Below, piece after piece: positions 37,103-49,614 of a stretch of DNA of 64,000 nt; position 1 is the first letter of the stretch; each line of letters opens with the position of its first letter. A model generated the notes under the pieces. It had not been told where the DNA came from. It saw only the letters and a list, made by a program, of their open reading frames with translations, and searched no databases. Source of the stretch: Acidipila sp. EB88 (GTDB taxonomy: Bacteria; Acidobacteriota; Terriglobia; Terriglobales; Acidobacteriaceae); the NCBI RefSeq assembly GCF_003858395.1, contig NZ_QWEV01000005.1:992001-1056000 (forward strand), read 5' to 3'. Made by a program: the position numbers and the translations under genes.

Positions 37103-37491
37103 CTGCTCGTCCCCTATTGCTTATGTTTTGCGTAAGTCGAAGAGTGACAGATGCACTTACTTAGCAGCCCTGTCTGTATCTCTTGAGATCGAGTATTACC
37201 CTCCCGAACACCGCGCCCAGGGTCTTTTTACACGCCTTGCAGCTTTCGTAACGGTACTGGTCTCTTTTCTAACTCTTTTGGTTTGTAACACTTAGGGATC
37301 AACAAGCTACAACTTTAGGAGTGCCTTCAGGGCTGCTCCGGACTAACTCGTTCGAGGTACGAGTAAGTCGATGCGAGCGCAGACGAGGTATGGAGACTGC
37401 CCCGGAGTATGCCGGCGGAGATTGCTTGAGGCGGTGAAAGCGAAGGGGCCGGTCGGTTGCGTGAAGCCGCGTAAACCTTGAAAATAGGCCT
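37103..37491. other. Divergent intergenic region with inverted repeat
   Basis: Contains promoters for the DUF1800 operon and the VWA gene. It is clearly more AT-rich than its surroundings from 37110 to 37320. ACTCGT (37346-37351) and ACGAGT (37359-37364) form an inverted repeat. GTAAGTC occurs at 37132-37138 and 37364-37370. No gene seen. Confidence 0.45.
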
Positions 37492-38718
37492 ATGAAACGC
37501 GTCCGCTACACGAAGTACAACGGCGACCTGGCGAGCGAACTAGACATGGAAGACCTGCTCGAGGCACTTTCCGACTACCTGCTCGACTCAGGCTTTCAGA
37601 ATCCCATGATGGAGTTCCAGGACCTGGATCAGACCATGGATGACCTGAAAGAGGCACTGCGGCGGGCGATGGAGTCGGGAGACCTCTTCGACGAAGATAC
37701 GCAGGAAAAGATACGAGTGTTACAGGCGGAAGGTAAGTTTGACAGCTTTCTCGATCAATTGATGGACCGGATGGAGCAGGAGAACTACATCCAGAGCAAA
37801 GGCGACGGGTCGCCGGAACCCGGGCAGGGGCAGGCAGGCGGGGGTGAAGCCGAGGCGCGCTTCGAGGTGACGGACAAGAGCCTGGATTTCCTGGGCTTTA
37901 AAACGCTGCGCGACCTGCTGGGCTCGCTCGGGAAGGCCAGCGCCGGGCGGCACGACACGCTGCACTATGCCACCGGGGTTGAGGCGAGCGGGGGGTCCAA
38001 GGCGTACGAGTTTGGTGACACGCTCAACCTGGACACCACTGCTACGCTGTCTGCGGCGATTGCCCGGGAGGGGGTGCGGATGCCGCTCAACCTCGAATAC
38101 TCCGACCTGCAGGTGCACCAGTCCGAGTACCAGAGTTCCTGCGCGACGGTGGTGATGCTGGACTGTTCGCACTCCATGATCCTGTATGGCGAGGATCGCT
38201 TTACGCCGGCCAAGCGGGTGGCCATGGCGCTGTCGCACCTGATCCGGACGCAGTACCCGGCGGATTCCCTGTCGCTGGTGCTGTTTCACGATTCGGCGGA
38301 GGAGATCCCGATCTCGCAGCTGCCGCGCGTCAAGGTGGGCCCGCATTACACCAATACGCGCGAGGGCCTGCGGGTGGCGCGCCGGATCCTGGAGCGGCAG
38401 CGCAAAGACATGAAGCAGATCGTGATGATCACGGACGGCAAGCCGTCGGCGTTGACGCTGCCAGACGGGCGGATCTACAAGAATGCGTTCGGGCTGGACC
38501 CGCTGGTGGTGAGCGAAACACTGGAAGAGGTGAACCGCTGCAAGCGCTCCAACGTGATGATCAACACGTTCATGCTGGCCTCTGACTATGGCCTGATGCA
38601 GTTTGTGCAGAAGGTGACGGCCATGTGCCGGGGCAAGGCGTACTTCACGACGCCTGACACGCTGGGCGAGTACCTGCTGATGGACTACATGCAGCGCAAG
38701 ATGAAGACGGTGCACTAA
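37492..38718 (+). CDS. VWA-domain protein, MoxR partner type
   Basis: 408 residues. An acidic helical N-terminal region (about 1-110) has a Gly/Gln-rich linker, and the VWA domain fills about 215-400. The metal-ion-dependent adhesion site is intact: DCSHSM with Asp224, then a Thr in the second loop and TDGKPS. No signal peptide or membrane helix, so it is cytoplasmic, like the CoxE/YehP type rather than BatA/B. Expected partner: the MoxR-like ATPase at 32.3 kb, probably as a metallo-chaperone-like remodelling pair. Confidence 0.9.
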   Translation: MKRVRYTKYNGDLASELDMEDLLEALSDYLLDSGFQNPMMEFQDLDQTMDDLKEALRRAMESGDLFDEDTQEKIRVLQAEGKFDSFLDQLMDRMEQENYIQSKGDGSPEPGQGQAGGGEAEARFEVTDKSLDFLGFKTLRDLLGSLGKASAGRHDTLHYATGVEASGGSKAYEFGDTLNLDTTATLSAAIAREGVRMPLNLEYSDLQVHQSEYQSSCATVVMLDCSHSMILYGEDRFTPAKRVAMALSHLIRTQYPADSLSLVLFHDSAEEIPISQLPRVKVGPHYTNTREGLRVARRILERQRKDMKQIVMITDGKPSALTLPDGRIYKNAFGLDPLVVSETLEEVNRCKRSNVMINTFMLASDYGLMQFVQKVTAMCRGKAYFTTPDTLGEYLLMDYMQRKMKTVH

Positions 38719-38887
38719 ACGGCGGCGAAGCGCGGTTCGCTGGTCCGCCTGGTGCGTTGCGCCCCCGGACGGCAGCGAGGACAATCCGCACCATCTCTCG
38801 CGACATATCTTTGGGGGCAGGTGAGGGATGGGCGGCTGCACGCTGGAGCGCAGGCCGCGCCTTGCCCATGTGTGTTGGTCGGCAGCC

Positions 38888-39409
38888 CTAGCGGAGGGGC
38901 TGGGCTCCTCGCTGACTCGCGGAGTTTTCAAGGCGGGTGCGCAGGTTGCTGGCGAGTTCCGCGACGGTTTGCAGCTTGGCCGTGAGCGGGGCGGAGACTA
39001 GGGGTTCGGCGAGCGCAAGCTGTGAGTGCAGCAACAAGCCGGTGACGGTGTCGCGCAGGTCGTTTTCGATGGCGGTGGAGGCGGCCCGCATGGCGACCTG
39101 CTGCTCATGGTCGCGGCGCTGCAGCGCGGCGCGGACCTCGCGGATCAGGCGGTTGGTGCCCGAGATAGCGAAGTTAATTTGCAGGGGGATGGCCAGGCCT
39201 GCCTGCTTCCAGAGGAGTTCAGCGCCCTCGGGGCTTGCTTCGGCGACCGGCTCGTCAATCACCACGATGGAGTACTCCCGGCGGCGCAGCGCGGCCATGC
39301 CTTCCCTGCGGCTGGGCGCGACTTCGACCGGCAGCCCGAGCTGCTTGGAAAGGCTGGCGGCGCAGTGTTCGGCGCCGGAGATTCCTGTGATGATAAGTGC
39401 GCTTTGCAT
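38888..39409 (-). CDS. Receiver-like protein, degenerate
   Basis: 173 residues from the ATG at 39409 with GGAG 7 bases upstream. The N-terminal about 110 residues follow a receiver-fold pattern (QSALIITGISGAEHC, then YSIVVIDEP with an Asp at the phospho-site position), but the usual acidic pair after strand 1 is missing. The C-terminal half is helical and could be a dimerisation or histidine-phosphotransfer-like helix (STAIENDLRDTVTGLLLHSQ). It is 63 bases downstream of a sigma54 activator gene on the same strand, probably in the same operon. Specific role unknown. Confidence 0.65.
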   Translation of the reverse strand: MQSALIITGISGAEHCAASLSKQLGLPVEVAPSRREGMAALRRREYSIVVIDEPVAEASPEGAELLWKQAGLAIPLQINFAISGTNRLIREVRAALQRRDHEQQVAMRAASTAIENDLRDTVTGLLLHSQLALAEPLVSAPLTAKLQTVAELASNLRTRLENSASQRGAQPLR

Positions 39410-39472
39410 GTGTGTCTCCATCTGTACTGACGCGCCCTGAGAGGCAGCTTCTGAATGCATCCATCGAGGGCG

Positions 39473-40891
39473 TTACCGGGCCTGCAGCATCACGTCGCCA
39501 ATGCCGTACTCCTTGAGCTTGCGATACAGCGTGGTTTTGCCGATGCCGAGGAGTCGCGCTGCCTGGAGCTTATCGCCATTGAGGCGCCGGATGGTGTCCA
39601 GAATGGCCTGCTTCTCCATTTCGGCGAGGGAGGTAACTCCGGGTGCACTGACGGCCGCAGCTTCGAGCACTGCGCGAAGGGGCGTCGTGGCATGACGCTG
39701 CTGCATGCGGAAGTCCTGCAGGTTGGTCGGCATATCGCCGAGCTGGACCACGGTACCGGATGCAAAGGAGCAGGACCGCTCCAGAGCGTTTTCGAGCTCG
39801 CGCACATTGCCTGGCCAGTCGTACTCATCCAGCACGCGCAGGGCGTCATCGCTCAGCTCGAAGCTCTTGCCGTACTCCTTGCCGATGCGATCGAGGAAGT
39901 GCGCGGTTAGGAGCGGAATATCCTGGCGGCGTTCCCGCAGGGCGGGTATGCGGAGGCTCACCACGTTGAGGCGGTAGTACAGGTCCTTGCGGAAGCGGCC
40001 CTGCTCGACCATCTGCTTGAGATCGCGGTTGGTGGCGGCAAGAATACGTGCGCGCATCGGTTGCCGATGATTGGCGCCGACGGGACGCACCTCCCGCTCC
40101 TGCAGCGCGCGCAGAAGCTTGGCCTGCAGATCAAGCGGCAGCTCCCCGATCTCATCCAGGAATACGGTTCCCTGCCCTGCGGCGACCAGCAGGCCGTCCT
40201 TGTTCCGGGTAGCCCCGGTGAAAGCGCCCTTGACGTAGCCGAACAGTTCACTTTCAACCAGGGTCGGCACCAGCGAACCACAGTCGACCGGCAGAAACGG
40301 CTGTTGCGCGTTGGCGCCGTTGGTATGGATGGACCGCGCGACGAGTTCCTTGCCGGTGCCGCTTTCCCCCAGGATCATGACCGGGTGATTGCTGTGCGCC
40401 ACCTTGGAAAGGATGCGGTAGAGCTTGTCCATCTCGGGGCTTTGCCCGACGATGGTGCCGAGTGTTCCCTGGGAGCGCAGGCGCTCGCGCAGGCGGCGAC
40501 TTTCCGAGTCCAGCTCCCGCTTTTCCGCAGTGCGATCAAGCACCACGGCGAGCTCATCCATGGAGAACGGCTTGGTCAGGTAGTCAGTTGCGCCCGTGCG
40601 CATCGCCTCCACCGCGGAGGTGACGGTGGCATAGGCTGTCATCACAATCACCGAGGTCTCGGGCCGCATGGACTTTACTTCGTCGAGCAGGTCCATGGCT
40701 TTGCCGGACGGAGACTTGAGGTCGAGCAGCAGGACGTCTGCGCTGTTGCCGCGCAGGTACGAGCGAGCCGCATCGACGGAGTCGACGGTATGGGGCTGGT
40801 GGCCCCGTGCGCTTGCAATCTCGCAAACGGCGGAGCGAACTGCCGCATCTTCATCGAGGATGAGAACGTGCATCTTCGCGGTGGACTGCAT
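39473..40891 (-). CDS. NtrC-family sigma54-dependent response regulator
   Basis: 472 residues from the ATG at 40891 (Met7 is an alternative). Receiver domain with phospho-accepting Asp57 (LLLDLKSP), conserved Thr (VMTAYA) and Lys (YLTKPF). AAA+ domain with Walker A GESGTGKE (175-182), the sigma54-contact loop GAFTGAT (222-228), Walker B FLDEIGELP and the arginine-finger region FRKDLYYRLNV. A Fis-type helix-turn-helix ends the protein (DKLQAARLLGIGKTTLYRKL). All elements for activating sigma54 RNA polymerase are intact. A kinase gene lies 100 bases upstream on the same strand and is the likely partner. Confidence 0.95.
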   Translation of the reverse strand: MQSTAKMHVLILDEDAAVRSAVCEIASARGHQPHTVDSVDAARSYLRGNSADVLLLDLKSPSGKAMDLLDEVKSMRPETSVIVMTAYATVTSAVEAMRTGATDYLTKPFSMDELAVVLDRTAEKRELDSESRRLRERLRSQGTLGTIVGQSPEMDKLYRILSKVAHSNHPVMILGESGTGKELVARSIHTNGANAQQPFLPVDCGSLVPTLVESELFGYVKGAFTGATRNKDGLLVAAGQGTVFLDEIGELPLDLQAKLLRALQEREVRPVGANHRQPMRARILAATNRDLKQMVEQGRFRKDLYYRLNVVSLRIPALRERRQDIPLLTAHFLDRIGKEYGKSFELSDDALRVLDEYDWPGNVRELENALERSCSFASGTVVQLGDMPTNLQDFRMQQRHATTPLRAVLEAAAVSAPGVTSLAEMEKQAILDTIRRLNGDKLQAARLLGIGKTTLYRKLKEYGIGDVMLQAR

Positions 40892-40991
40892 GGCCACTGT
40901 CTTTCTTGTTGTAGGCTTTTCTGCGGTGATTGTAAGTGGCTTTTTGTTCTCCCTCCAGTTACGTAAATAACCAATAGGTGCAAAGAAGCGA

Positions 40992-41951
40992 TCAGTTGCC
41001 CGCGACGGGGAGCGCGGGGATGCGCAGCTCAAAGGTCGTGCCCCGGCGACGAGTGCTGGCGACCTCGATCCTGCCGCCCACCGACTCCACCAGTTCGCGC
41101 ACGATGGCGAGCCCCAGGCCGCAGGCCTGATGCGCATCGCGCTTGGAAGTGAAGCCCGGTTCGAAGATCCGCTCGAGGGCGAGCGGCGCGATGCCGGGGC
41201 CGTTGTCGGAGATGTGGAGAAGCACTGCGGGCTGGTCCTGGCTCAGTGCCCTGCGCGCGGTGATGCGTACATGGCCGCCGCCGGGCATTGCTTCCCTGGC
41301 GTTCTTGACCAGGTTGACCAGCACGCGGAGCAAAGCATCGTGCGCGAGGGCGAGCGGCGGCAGCCCTGACTCGGAGGAAAGATGCACCGCGACCGAGGAT
41401 CCGGCGGTGAGCTTGAGCAGGCGCGTGCACTCCTGGAGTGCACGCCCGGCGGGCAATGCCGTCGGAGACTCGACGGGCCTGACCGGCTCGGCTGCTGCAG
41501 TCGGGGGTACAGAGGAAGCGTGGCGGTTGGTCGCCGGTGCAGGCTGGTGCTGATCCCCGTGGAGGTTGGCCAGTCGCTCGACCAAGACGCAGAGCACCTG
41601 GCTTACGGAGGTGAGATCCCGGGAGCATTGCGCGTAGGCGGGTGCCAGCACCCCGGGCTCGGCCAGCAGGCCGGAGAGCAACTCCAGCGAAGCCAAAGCA
41701 TTGCGGGCGTCATGCGCGAGTGCCGCGGCCGGGCTGAGAGGCGTCAGCGCAGCCGGAGGCGCGAAAGGCTTGCTGACCAGCACCGGCCGGGGTTGCGCGG
41801 GCCGGGCGAGTGCGGGCGCTGCTGCGTGGATGGGCTCGACGCTGGCAGATACCTGGCCCGACGCGTAGCCTGATCCATGCCTGGGCTTCGCGGTTCGCAG
41901 AAAGGGAACAAGCTTGCTGTTGCCGATGTTGGTAGTGGGTTGGTTGTGCAT
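40992..41951 (-). CDS. Soluble histidine kinase, NtrB-like
   Basis: 319 residues from the ATG at 41951, preceded by GGAGGGG at 8 bases. The first about 70 residues are Ala/Pro-rich without a recognisable sensor domain or membrane segment. The phospho-accepting box LAHDARNAL has His80. ATPase motifs follow: NLVKNAREAM, DNGPGIAP, and GLGLAI. It is unusual in having no sensory domain, so input must come from a partner protein or the low-complexity N-terminus. First gene of the kinase-activator-receiver operon, with a candidate sigma54 promoter upstream. Confidence 0.9.
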   Translation of the reverse strand: MHNQPTTNIGNSKLVPFLRTAKPRHGSGYASGQVSASVEPIHAAAPALARPAQPRPVLVSKPFAPPAALTPLSPAAALAHDARNALASLELLSGLLAEPGVLAPAYAQCSRDLTSVSQVLCVLVERLANLHGDQHQPAPATNRHASSVPPTAAAEPVRPVESPTALPAGRALQECTRLLKLTAGSSVAVHLSSESGLPPLALAHDALLRVLVNLVKNAREAMPGGGHVRITARRALSQDQPAVLLHISDNGPGIAPLALERIFEPGFTSKRDAHQACGLGLAIVRELVESVGGRIEVASTRRRGTTFELRIPALPVAGN

Positions 41952-42011
41952 GGATATCGCCCCTCCCTGGGCAGTGCCTTGCTTCACTTGTTGCGGTCGC
42001 GCTCTTCCTTA

Positions 42012-42027
42012 TGCAGGTAAGCGGCCA
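42012..42027 (-). promoter_or_regulatory. Candidate sigma54 promoter of the NtrB/NtrC-like operon
   Basis: On the minus strand the site reads TGGCCGCTTACCTGCA. GG and GC have the invariant -24/-12 spacing, about 60 bases upstream of the kinase ATG. It differs from the consensus at three of the less strict bases. The operon encodes a sigma54 activator, so autoregulation is plausible. Confidence 0.45.
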
Positions 42028-42258
42028 AAATGCGCCGGAAGGGCAACGCGTTCATTCTGCTTGGTTTAGCTCCACAAGCCTTGGCGGAGTGTTCAGGGCG
42101 GAGACGCGCGGCGAGTGCCGGAACGGAACGCGGCGAGCAGGCGCGCAGCGATAACTCCAATGATTGCTACAGATAGCTGGACCCGTTCCGTTTCGGAGCG
42201 GCTTCCGGTATCCCTGATGCGGGCAGAACAAGGGCGGCAAGTGGCGAGGCCACTTAGA

Positions 42259-43062
42259 ATGGAGCCGATGACAACTGCACACTTTTTTCGCCCGAACAAC
42301 CGCTCCGCCGGGGACCTTCGCCCGTTTTCACTCACTCCGGACTACGTGGGGACCGCCGAGGGTTCGGTGCTGATCGCCGTGGGCGAGACGCGGGTGCTTT
42401 GCAATGCCACGGTGGAGCAGGGTGTGCCGGGCTGGATGCGCGGGCAAGGCAAAGGCTGGGTCACGGCAGAGTACGGAATGCTGCCCCGGGCTACGCTGAC
42501 GCGGAGTGCGCGCGAGTCGGAGCGGGGCAAGGTGGGTGGACGTACGCACGAGATCCAGCGACTGATTGGCCGCTCTCTGCGCGCCGGGGTGGACATGCAG
42601 GCGCTGGGCGAGCGGACCGTGATCCTGGACTGCGATGTGCTGCAGGCGGATGGGGGCACGCGGTGCGCAGCGATCACGGGAGCCTGCGCGGCACTTTGGC
42701 TGGCGCTGGGTCGCATGCACAAGGCAGGCGCGATCAAGCAGAACCCGATGCGGCAGTTAATCGCCGCGGTGAGTGTCGGCATCGTGGAGGGCGCGCGTCT
42801 GCTCGACCTGGCGTACGAGGAAGATGCACAGGCCGAGGTGGATGCCAATGTCGTGATGAGCGCCGATGGCGGCCTGATCGAAGTGCAGGCGACGGCGGAG
42901 CGGAAGGCGTTTCCGCGGGCCGGGTTGAACGAGATGCTGGACCTGGCAGAGGGCGGACTACGGCACCTGTTTGCGGCGCAGCGCCAGATGCTGGCCGCCA
43001 GCGGCGTGGATGTACCGGTGGACCTGACGGGCCCGGTCGCTGACACTCCGCAGCAAGCCTGA
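42259..43062 (+). CDS. rph: Ribonuclease PH
   Basis: 267 residues from the ATG at 42259 (GCGAGG 9 bases upstream; ATG 42268 also possible). RNase PH fold: [66 protein letters not shown] with the basic RNA-binding stretch, [19 protein letters not shown] and [18 protein letters not shown] with the catalytic acidic residues. It trims tRNA 3' ends by phosphorolysis. It is a single gene; an inosine triphosphatase gene, often the neighbour, is not present. Confidence 0.96.
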   Translation: MEPMTTAHFFRPNNRSAGDLRPFSLTPDYVGTAEGSVLIAVGETRVLCNATVEQGVPGWMRGQGKGWVTAEYGMLPRATLTRSARESERGKVGGRTHEIQRLIGRSLRAGVDMQALGERTVILDCDVLQADGGTRCAAITGACAALWLALGRMHKAGAIKQNPMRQLIAAVSVGIVEGARLLDLAYEEDAQAEVDANVVMSADGGLIEVQATAERKAFPRAGLNEMLDLAEGGLRHLFAAQRQMLAASGVDVPVDLTGPVADTPQQA

Positions 43063-43289
43063 AGAGGGACAAGAGTTGCGCGACATGGGGCGGCCGGGAA
43101 ATCGGCTGCCCCTAGCCCGGAAAAACACCAGAGGGTACGCACGGGCCGGGTAGCATAGAAAGGTAGACAAGCACGGATCGCTGGGCGGTTACAATCGCGA
43201 CCCAGGCTTGCAGGCGCGTCGCGCGACACGGCAGCAGCGGTCGAGATGCATCAATCATTTTTTGAAAACAAGTATGGGAGAGCGCAACG

Positions 43290-44285
43290 ATGGCTATCGA
43301 ACTTACCCCGGGCAAGCTGGCGGGATTGAAAGCAGTTTCAAACGAACGCGGCGTGATCGCGGCAGCGGCCATGGATCAGCGCGGATCGCTGCAGAAGTCG
43401 CTGGCCAAGGCGAAGGGCGTGGCCGAGGTTCCGGACTCGATGCTGGAGGACTTCAAGTCGATGGTGACGGACACGCTGACGCAGTATGCTTCGGCGATCC
43501 TGCTGGACCCCGAGTTCGGCCTGCCTGCGACCAAGAAGCGCCACGGCAAGGGTCTGCTGCTGGCCTACGAGAAGACCGGGTACGATGCCAGCGATGAGGG
43601 CCGTCTGCCGGACCTGCTGGACAACTGGTCGGTGCGCCGCCTGAAGGAAGCGGGCGCGGACTGCATCAAGATCCTGCTGTACTACACGCCGTTTGAAAAG
43701 GCCACGATCAACGATGTGAAGCATGCATTCATCGAGCGCATCGGCGATGAGTGCCGGGCATGGGATATCCCGTTCTTCCTGGAGTTCGTGGGCTACGATG
43801 TGCACGGCGAAGACGAGAAGGGCCTGGCCTACGCGAAGCGCAAGCCTGCGATCGTGAAGGGCTCGATGGAAGAGTTCGACAAGGCCAAGTACAACGTGGA
43901 CGTGTTGAAGGTCGAGGTGCCGGTGCAGATGAAGTTCGTCGCCGGGACCAAGGCATTCACCGGCGAGCAGGCGTACACGCGGGATGAGGCACTGGCTGCT
44001 TTCCGCGATGCGGCCTCGGTCGTGACCAAGCCGTTCATCTATCTCTCGGCGGGCGTTACCAATGCCATCTTTATCGAGACGCTGGAGCTTGCGGGCGAGA
44101 GCGGCACGAGCTTCAACGGCGTGCTGTGCGGCCGCGCGACCTGGGCGGATGGCGTGGCTATCTTTGCCAAGGATGGCGAAAAGGCGTTCGCGGACTGGCT
44201 CTCCACGCAGGGGGTGGAGAATATCTCCAACGTGAACAAGGCGCTGGAAGCGGCGACTTCGTGGCACGAGAAGGTCAAGGCGTAG
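43290..44285 (+). CDS. LacD-type class I aldolase (tagatose 1,6-bisphosphate aldolase family)
   Basis: 331 residues, TIM barrel. The LacD family signature is clear: AAAMDQRGSLQKSL, SAILLDPEFGLPA, DCIKILLYYTP (a candidate Schiff-base Lys lies here), IPFFLEFVGYD and DVLKVEVPV with another conserved Lys. Members cleave tagatose 1,6-bisphosphate, fructose 1,6-bisphosphate or related ketose phosphates. With no lac or tag genes around, it may be a general fructose-bisphosphate-type or sugar-lyase enzyme. The ATG has GGGAGAG upstream. A P2 repeat and a terminator follow. Confidence 0.9.
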   Translation: MAIELTPGKLAGLKAVSNERGVIAAAAMDQRGSLQKSLAKAKGVAEVPDSMLEDFKSMVTDTLTQYASAILLDPEFGLPATKKRHGKGLLLAYEKTGYDASDEGRLPDLLDNWSVRRLKEAGADCIKILLYYTPFEKATINDVKHAFIERIGDECRAWDIPFFLEFVGYDVHGEDEKGLAYAKRKPAIVKGSMEEFDKAKYNVDVLKVEVPVQMKFVAGTKAFTGEQAYTRDEALAAFRDAASVVTKPFIYLSAGVTNAIFIETLELAGESGTSFNGVLCGRATWADGVAIFAKDGEKAFADWLSTQGVENISNVNKALEAATSWHEKVKA

Positions 44286-44311
44286 GACGCGGTAGAAACA
44301 GGGCAGGCGGG

Positions 44312-44347
44312 AAACCGCCTACGCGGCTTGCGGCCACTGCGTGGCGG
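44312..44347 (+). repeat. Dispersed repeat P2, downstream of the aldolase
   Basis: AAACCGCCTACGCGGCTTGC then GGCCACTGCGTGGCGG. Same strand as the aldolase gene, between its stop and its terminator. Confidence 0.75.
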
Positions 44348-44360
44348 CGGGTGATTTACA

Positions 44361-44404
44361 AGGCAGGGATCGGGGCGAGAGTCGCCTTGATCCCTGCTTT
44401 TCTT
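44361..44404 (+). terminator. Rho-independent terminator of the aldolase gene
   Basis: GCAGGGATC (44363-44371) pairs with GATCCCTGC (44389-44397), with an inner GGCGA/TCGCC stem, then TTTTCTTG. Confidence 0.85.
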
Positions 44405-44438
44405 GTTTGGGCGGGGCGGGCCGGCGCTTGGCTGGCGG

Positions 44439-47459
<3,021 letters not shown>

Positions 47460-47520
47460 CTGCCTTGGAGTGTAGTGCTTGCGGGGGTTGCGCGTTGGAT
47501 GCGTGGATGCGGGCGGTTGG

Positions 47521-47556
47521 GAGCTCCCCTCTCAGAAGCGAGACATGGGGCACCCA
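47521..47556 (+). repeat. Palindromic repeat P1, copy C
   Basis: GAGCTCCCCTCTCAGAAGCG then AGACATGGGGCACCCA. The left outer arm is divergent; loop and right arm are consensus. Lies between the fusion gene and the stress-type flavin protein gene. Confidence 0.8.
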
Positions 47557-47704
47557 TCGAGATCGGGGAGCGGGCTTGGTGGGGATCGCGGGTGGTGGAT
47601 GCCATGGGGCGGCGGGGCGCATCAGAGAGAGTGGCAGCGTGGCTGATGGCGTGACTTGTTGCGCGGGCGGCGTTGCACACATTGGAGTGGCGAGGAACAA
47701 CAGC

Positions 47705-48211
47705 ATGAGCGCAGGGGAAGAGATCGAAAATCGCGAGGAGGCGATCGACAAGATCGCCGGGTTGATCAAGGACATTCACGTGGCGATGCTGACCACGATC
47801 CACGCGGACGGGACGCTGCACAGCCGCCCGATGGCAACGCAGAACACTCCGTTCAATGGAGAAGTGGTGTTTTTGACGGCAGAGCACTCAGGCAAGGTGG
47901 ATGAGATCAAGCAGGATGCCGAGGTGGGACTTTGCTACTCGGACGCCAAGCATGCGTTTGTGACAATGCGCGGGCGGGCGACGCTGTCGGATGACCGCGC
48001 ACTGATTGCGGCGTTGTGGAACCCGTTGTACAAGGCATGGTTTCCGGAGGGCGAGAGCGATCCCAACATTCGCGTGCTGCGAGTCAAGGTGGAGCAGGCC
48101 GAGTTCTGGAATGCGCCGGCCAGCGCGGTGATGCGCAAGGTGCAGGTGCTGACGCGCGCGGCCACGGGTGGCAAGACACCGGTGGGTGAGCATGCCCAGG
48201 TTTCGCTGTAG
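47705..48211 (+). CDS. General-stress-type flavin protein (PNPOx-like split barrel)
   Basis: 168 residues from the ATG at 47705 with GAGGAA 7 bases upstream. Single split-barrel domain of the pyridoxamine phosphate oxidase superfamily, closest to the general stress protein 26 group: HVAMLTTIHADGTLHSRPMA, VVFLTAEHSGKVDEI, GLCYSD, and WNPLYKAWFPEGESDPNI. These bind flavin, but the reaction is not established; pyridoxine salvage is unlikely. Confidence 0.88.
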   Translation: MSAGEEIENREEAIDKIAGLIKDIHVAMLTTIHADGTLHSRPMATQNTPFNGEVVFLTAEHSGKVDEIKQDAEVGLCYSDAKHAFVTMRGRATLSDDRALIAALWNPLYKAWFPEGESDPNIRVLRVKVEQAEFWNAPASAVMRKVQVLTRAATGGKTPVGEHAQVSL

Positions 48212-48717
48212 AAAGTTTGCTGGATGAGGCTTGGGGCCGGGTACGGCGCCGTGTTTGCAGAGCGGCCTGTGGGCCGGTACCTGGTCGGTGTGTGCGGAAG
48301 TGGCGAAGGCGGGTGAGCGCCTGGTGGGTGTGGTTCCCTTTGTCTCGGAAGCGAGACAAGGGGCACCCGCCTCGTTGAAGGGTACTGAGATTGACTGCGG
48401 ATCTCTGAGCACTCGCGAGAGGGCCGGGCTGGGTAGCCGGGAGCATTGTTCTTGCTCGGGTCGCCGCTCTGCTCTGGTTGCTGCTCCTGCTCCTGCCTAG
48501 TCAACGGTGCAGAAACGGCTGCTGTTTTTGCAACTGCGTTTGTTCGGGTACGGAGTTTCAGCAAAGCGTTGTCTAGGTTGAGTATGGGATAACGCCGCTC
48601 GCGGCACATCAAGAGCTATCCCCGTCGCATTCGACCTGCACTGCCAGACGCCGCCAGAGTGTGGAGCGAAGCATGGCCGGCACGCAGCGTGGTGCGCGGG
48701 ACCAAGGAGCGGCAACC
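48212..48717. other. Intergenic region with P1 repeat
   Basis: About 500 bases with no convincing gene. Repeat P1 copy D lies at 48331-48369. The segment before 48718 holds AAGGAG at 48704-48709. Confidence 0.45.
48331..48369 (+). repeat. Palindromic repeat P1, copy D, with compensatory changes
   Basis: TGGTTCCCTTTGTCTC, loop GGAAGC, GAGACAAGGGGCACC. The stem changes CACGTCTC to CTTTGTCTC on one side and GAGACGTGG to GAGACAAGG on the other, so pairing is kept. Confidence 0.85.
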
Positions 48718-49533
48718 ATGGCGTTACCTGCCGTTGAACGAAAACGGGCAGTACCGGAAGCTTCAACGCAGCAGGACCTGGATCGCCCTACCGCGAACCA
48801 GATTTACGAGCAGGTGGCGCTGAGCGGCAAGCGGGAGCTGGAGCGCTCCAACATTTCGCTGGCGATCTCTGGGCTGGCCGGCGGCCTGCTCATGGGGCTA
48901 ACCGGGCTGAGTGTGGCCATCCTGATGTCGATGGTGGGCACGACGCCTGCGGGGCGGCTGTGCGCGATGTTCTTTTATCCGCTCGGCTTCATGGTGGTGA
49001 TCCTGGGGCGCTCGCAGCTATTTACGGAAAACACGCTGTACCCCGTAGCGCTGATGCTGTCGGAGAAGAAGCACTTCTTTTCGACGATGCGGTTGTGGGC
49101 GGTTGTGTTCCCAAGCAACGTGCTGGGGGCGCTGCTGTTTGCGCTGCTGGCGGTGAAGACCGGGGCGCTCCGCCCGGAGATGTTGAGCGCGCTGGTGAAG
49201 CTCGGGGTGGAGGCGGTGTCGATTACGCCATCGCATGCGTTCTGGTCGGGCGTGGTGGGTGGCTGGATTATTGCCACGGTGGCCTGGCTGGTGACGGGAT
49301 CGCACTCAATTACGGGCTCGGTGATGCTGATCTGGACGATGACGTTTGTGGTCGGGATCGGGCATTTCTCGCACTGCATTGCGAGCAGTGGGGAGATTTT
49401 GTCGAGTGTGCTGGCGCACCAGGTGTCGGTGGGGAGCTTCTTTCACTGGCTTCTGCCGGCGACTGCGGGGAATATCTGCGGAGGAGTGCTGCTGGTGACG
49501 TTGCTGGAGTATGGGCAGTCGAAGCTGGATTAG
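48718..49533 (+). CDS. Formate/nitrite-transporter family channel
   Basis: 271 residues from the ATG at 48718 with AAGGAG 8 bases upstream. Six membrane helices as in FocA/NirC; the first is GLAGGLLMGLTGLSVAIL. The segment GRSQLFTENTLYPV is the typical broken-helix region near the pore, and FSHCIASSGEIL contains the central His of the pore. The family conducts small monovalent anions such as formate, nitrite or hydrosulfide. No formate- or nitrite-metabolising gene is adjacent, so the substrate is open. About 35 cytoplasmic residues precede the first helix. Confidence 0.88.
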   Translation: MALPAVERKRAVPEASTQQDLDRPTANQIYEQVALSGKRELERSNISLAISGLAGGLLMGLTGLSVAILMSMVGTTPAGRLCAMFFYPLGFMVVILGRSQLFTENTLYPVALMLSEKKHFFSTMRLWAVVFPSNVLGALLFALLAVKTGALRPEMLSALVKLGVEAVSITPSHAFWSGVVGGWIIATVAWLVTGSHSITGSVMLIWTMTFVVGIGHFSHCIASSGEILSSVLAHQVSVGSFFHWLLPATAGNICGGVLLVTLLEYGQSKLD

Positions 49534-49614
49534 TGCCCAGGTTGCGAGGATGCGGGTGAAGGTACCCGGTCCTTCTGGCCGTCTGCTCAACACTGATGGG
49601 GATGAGGCAGGCTT

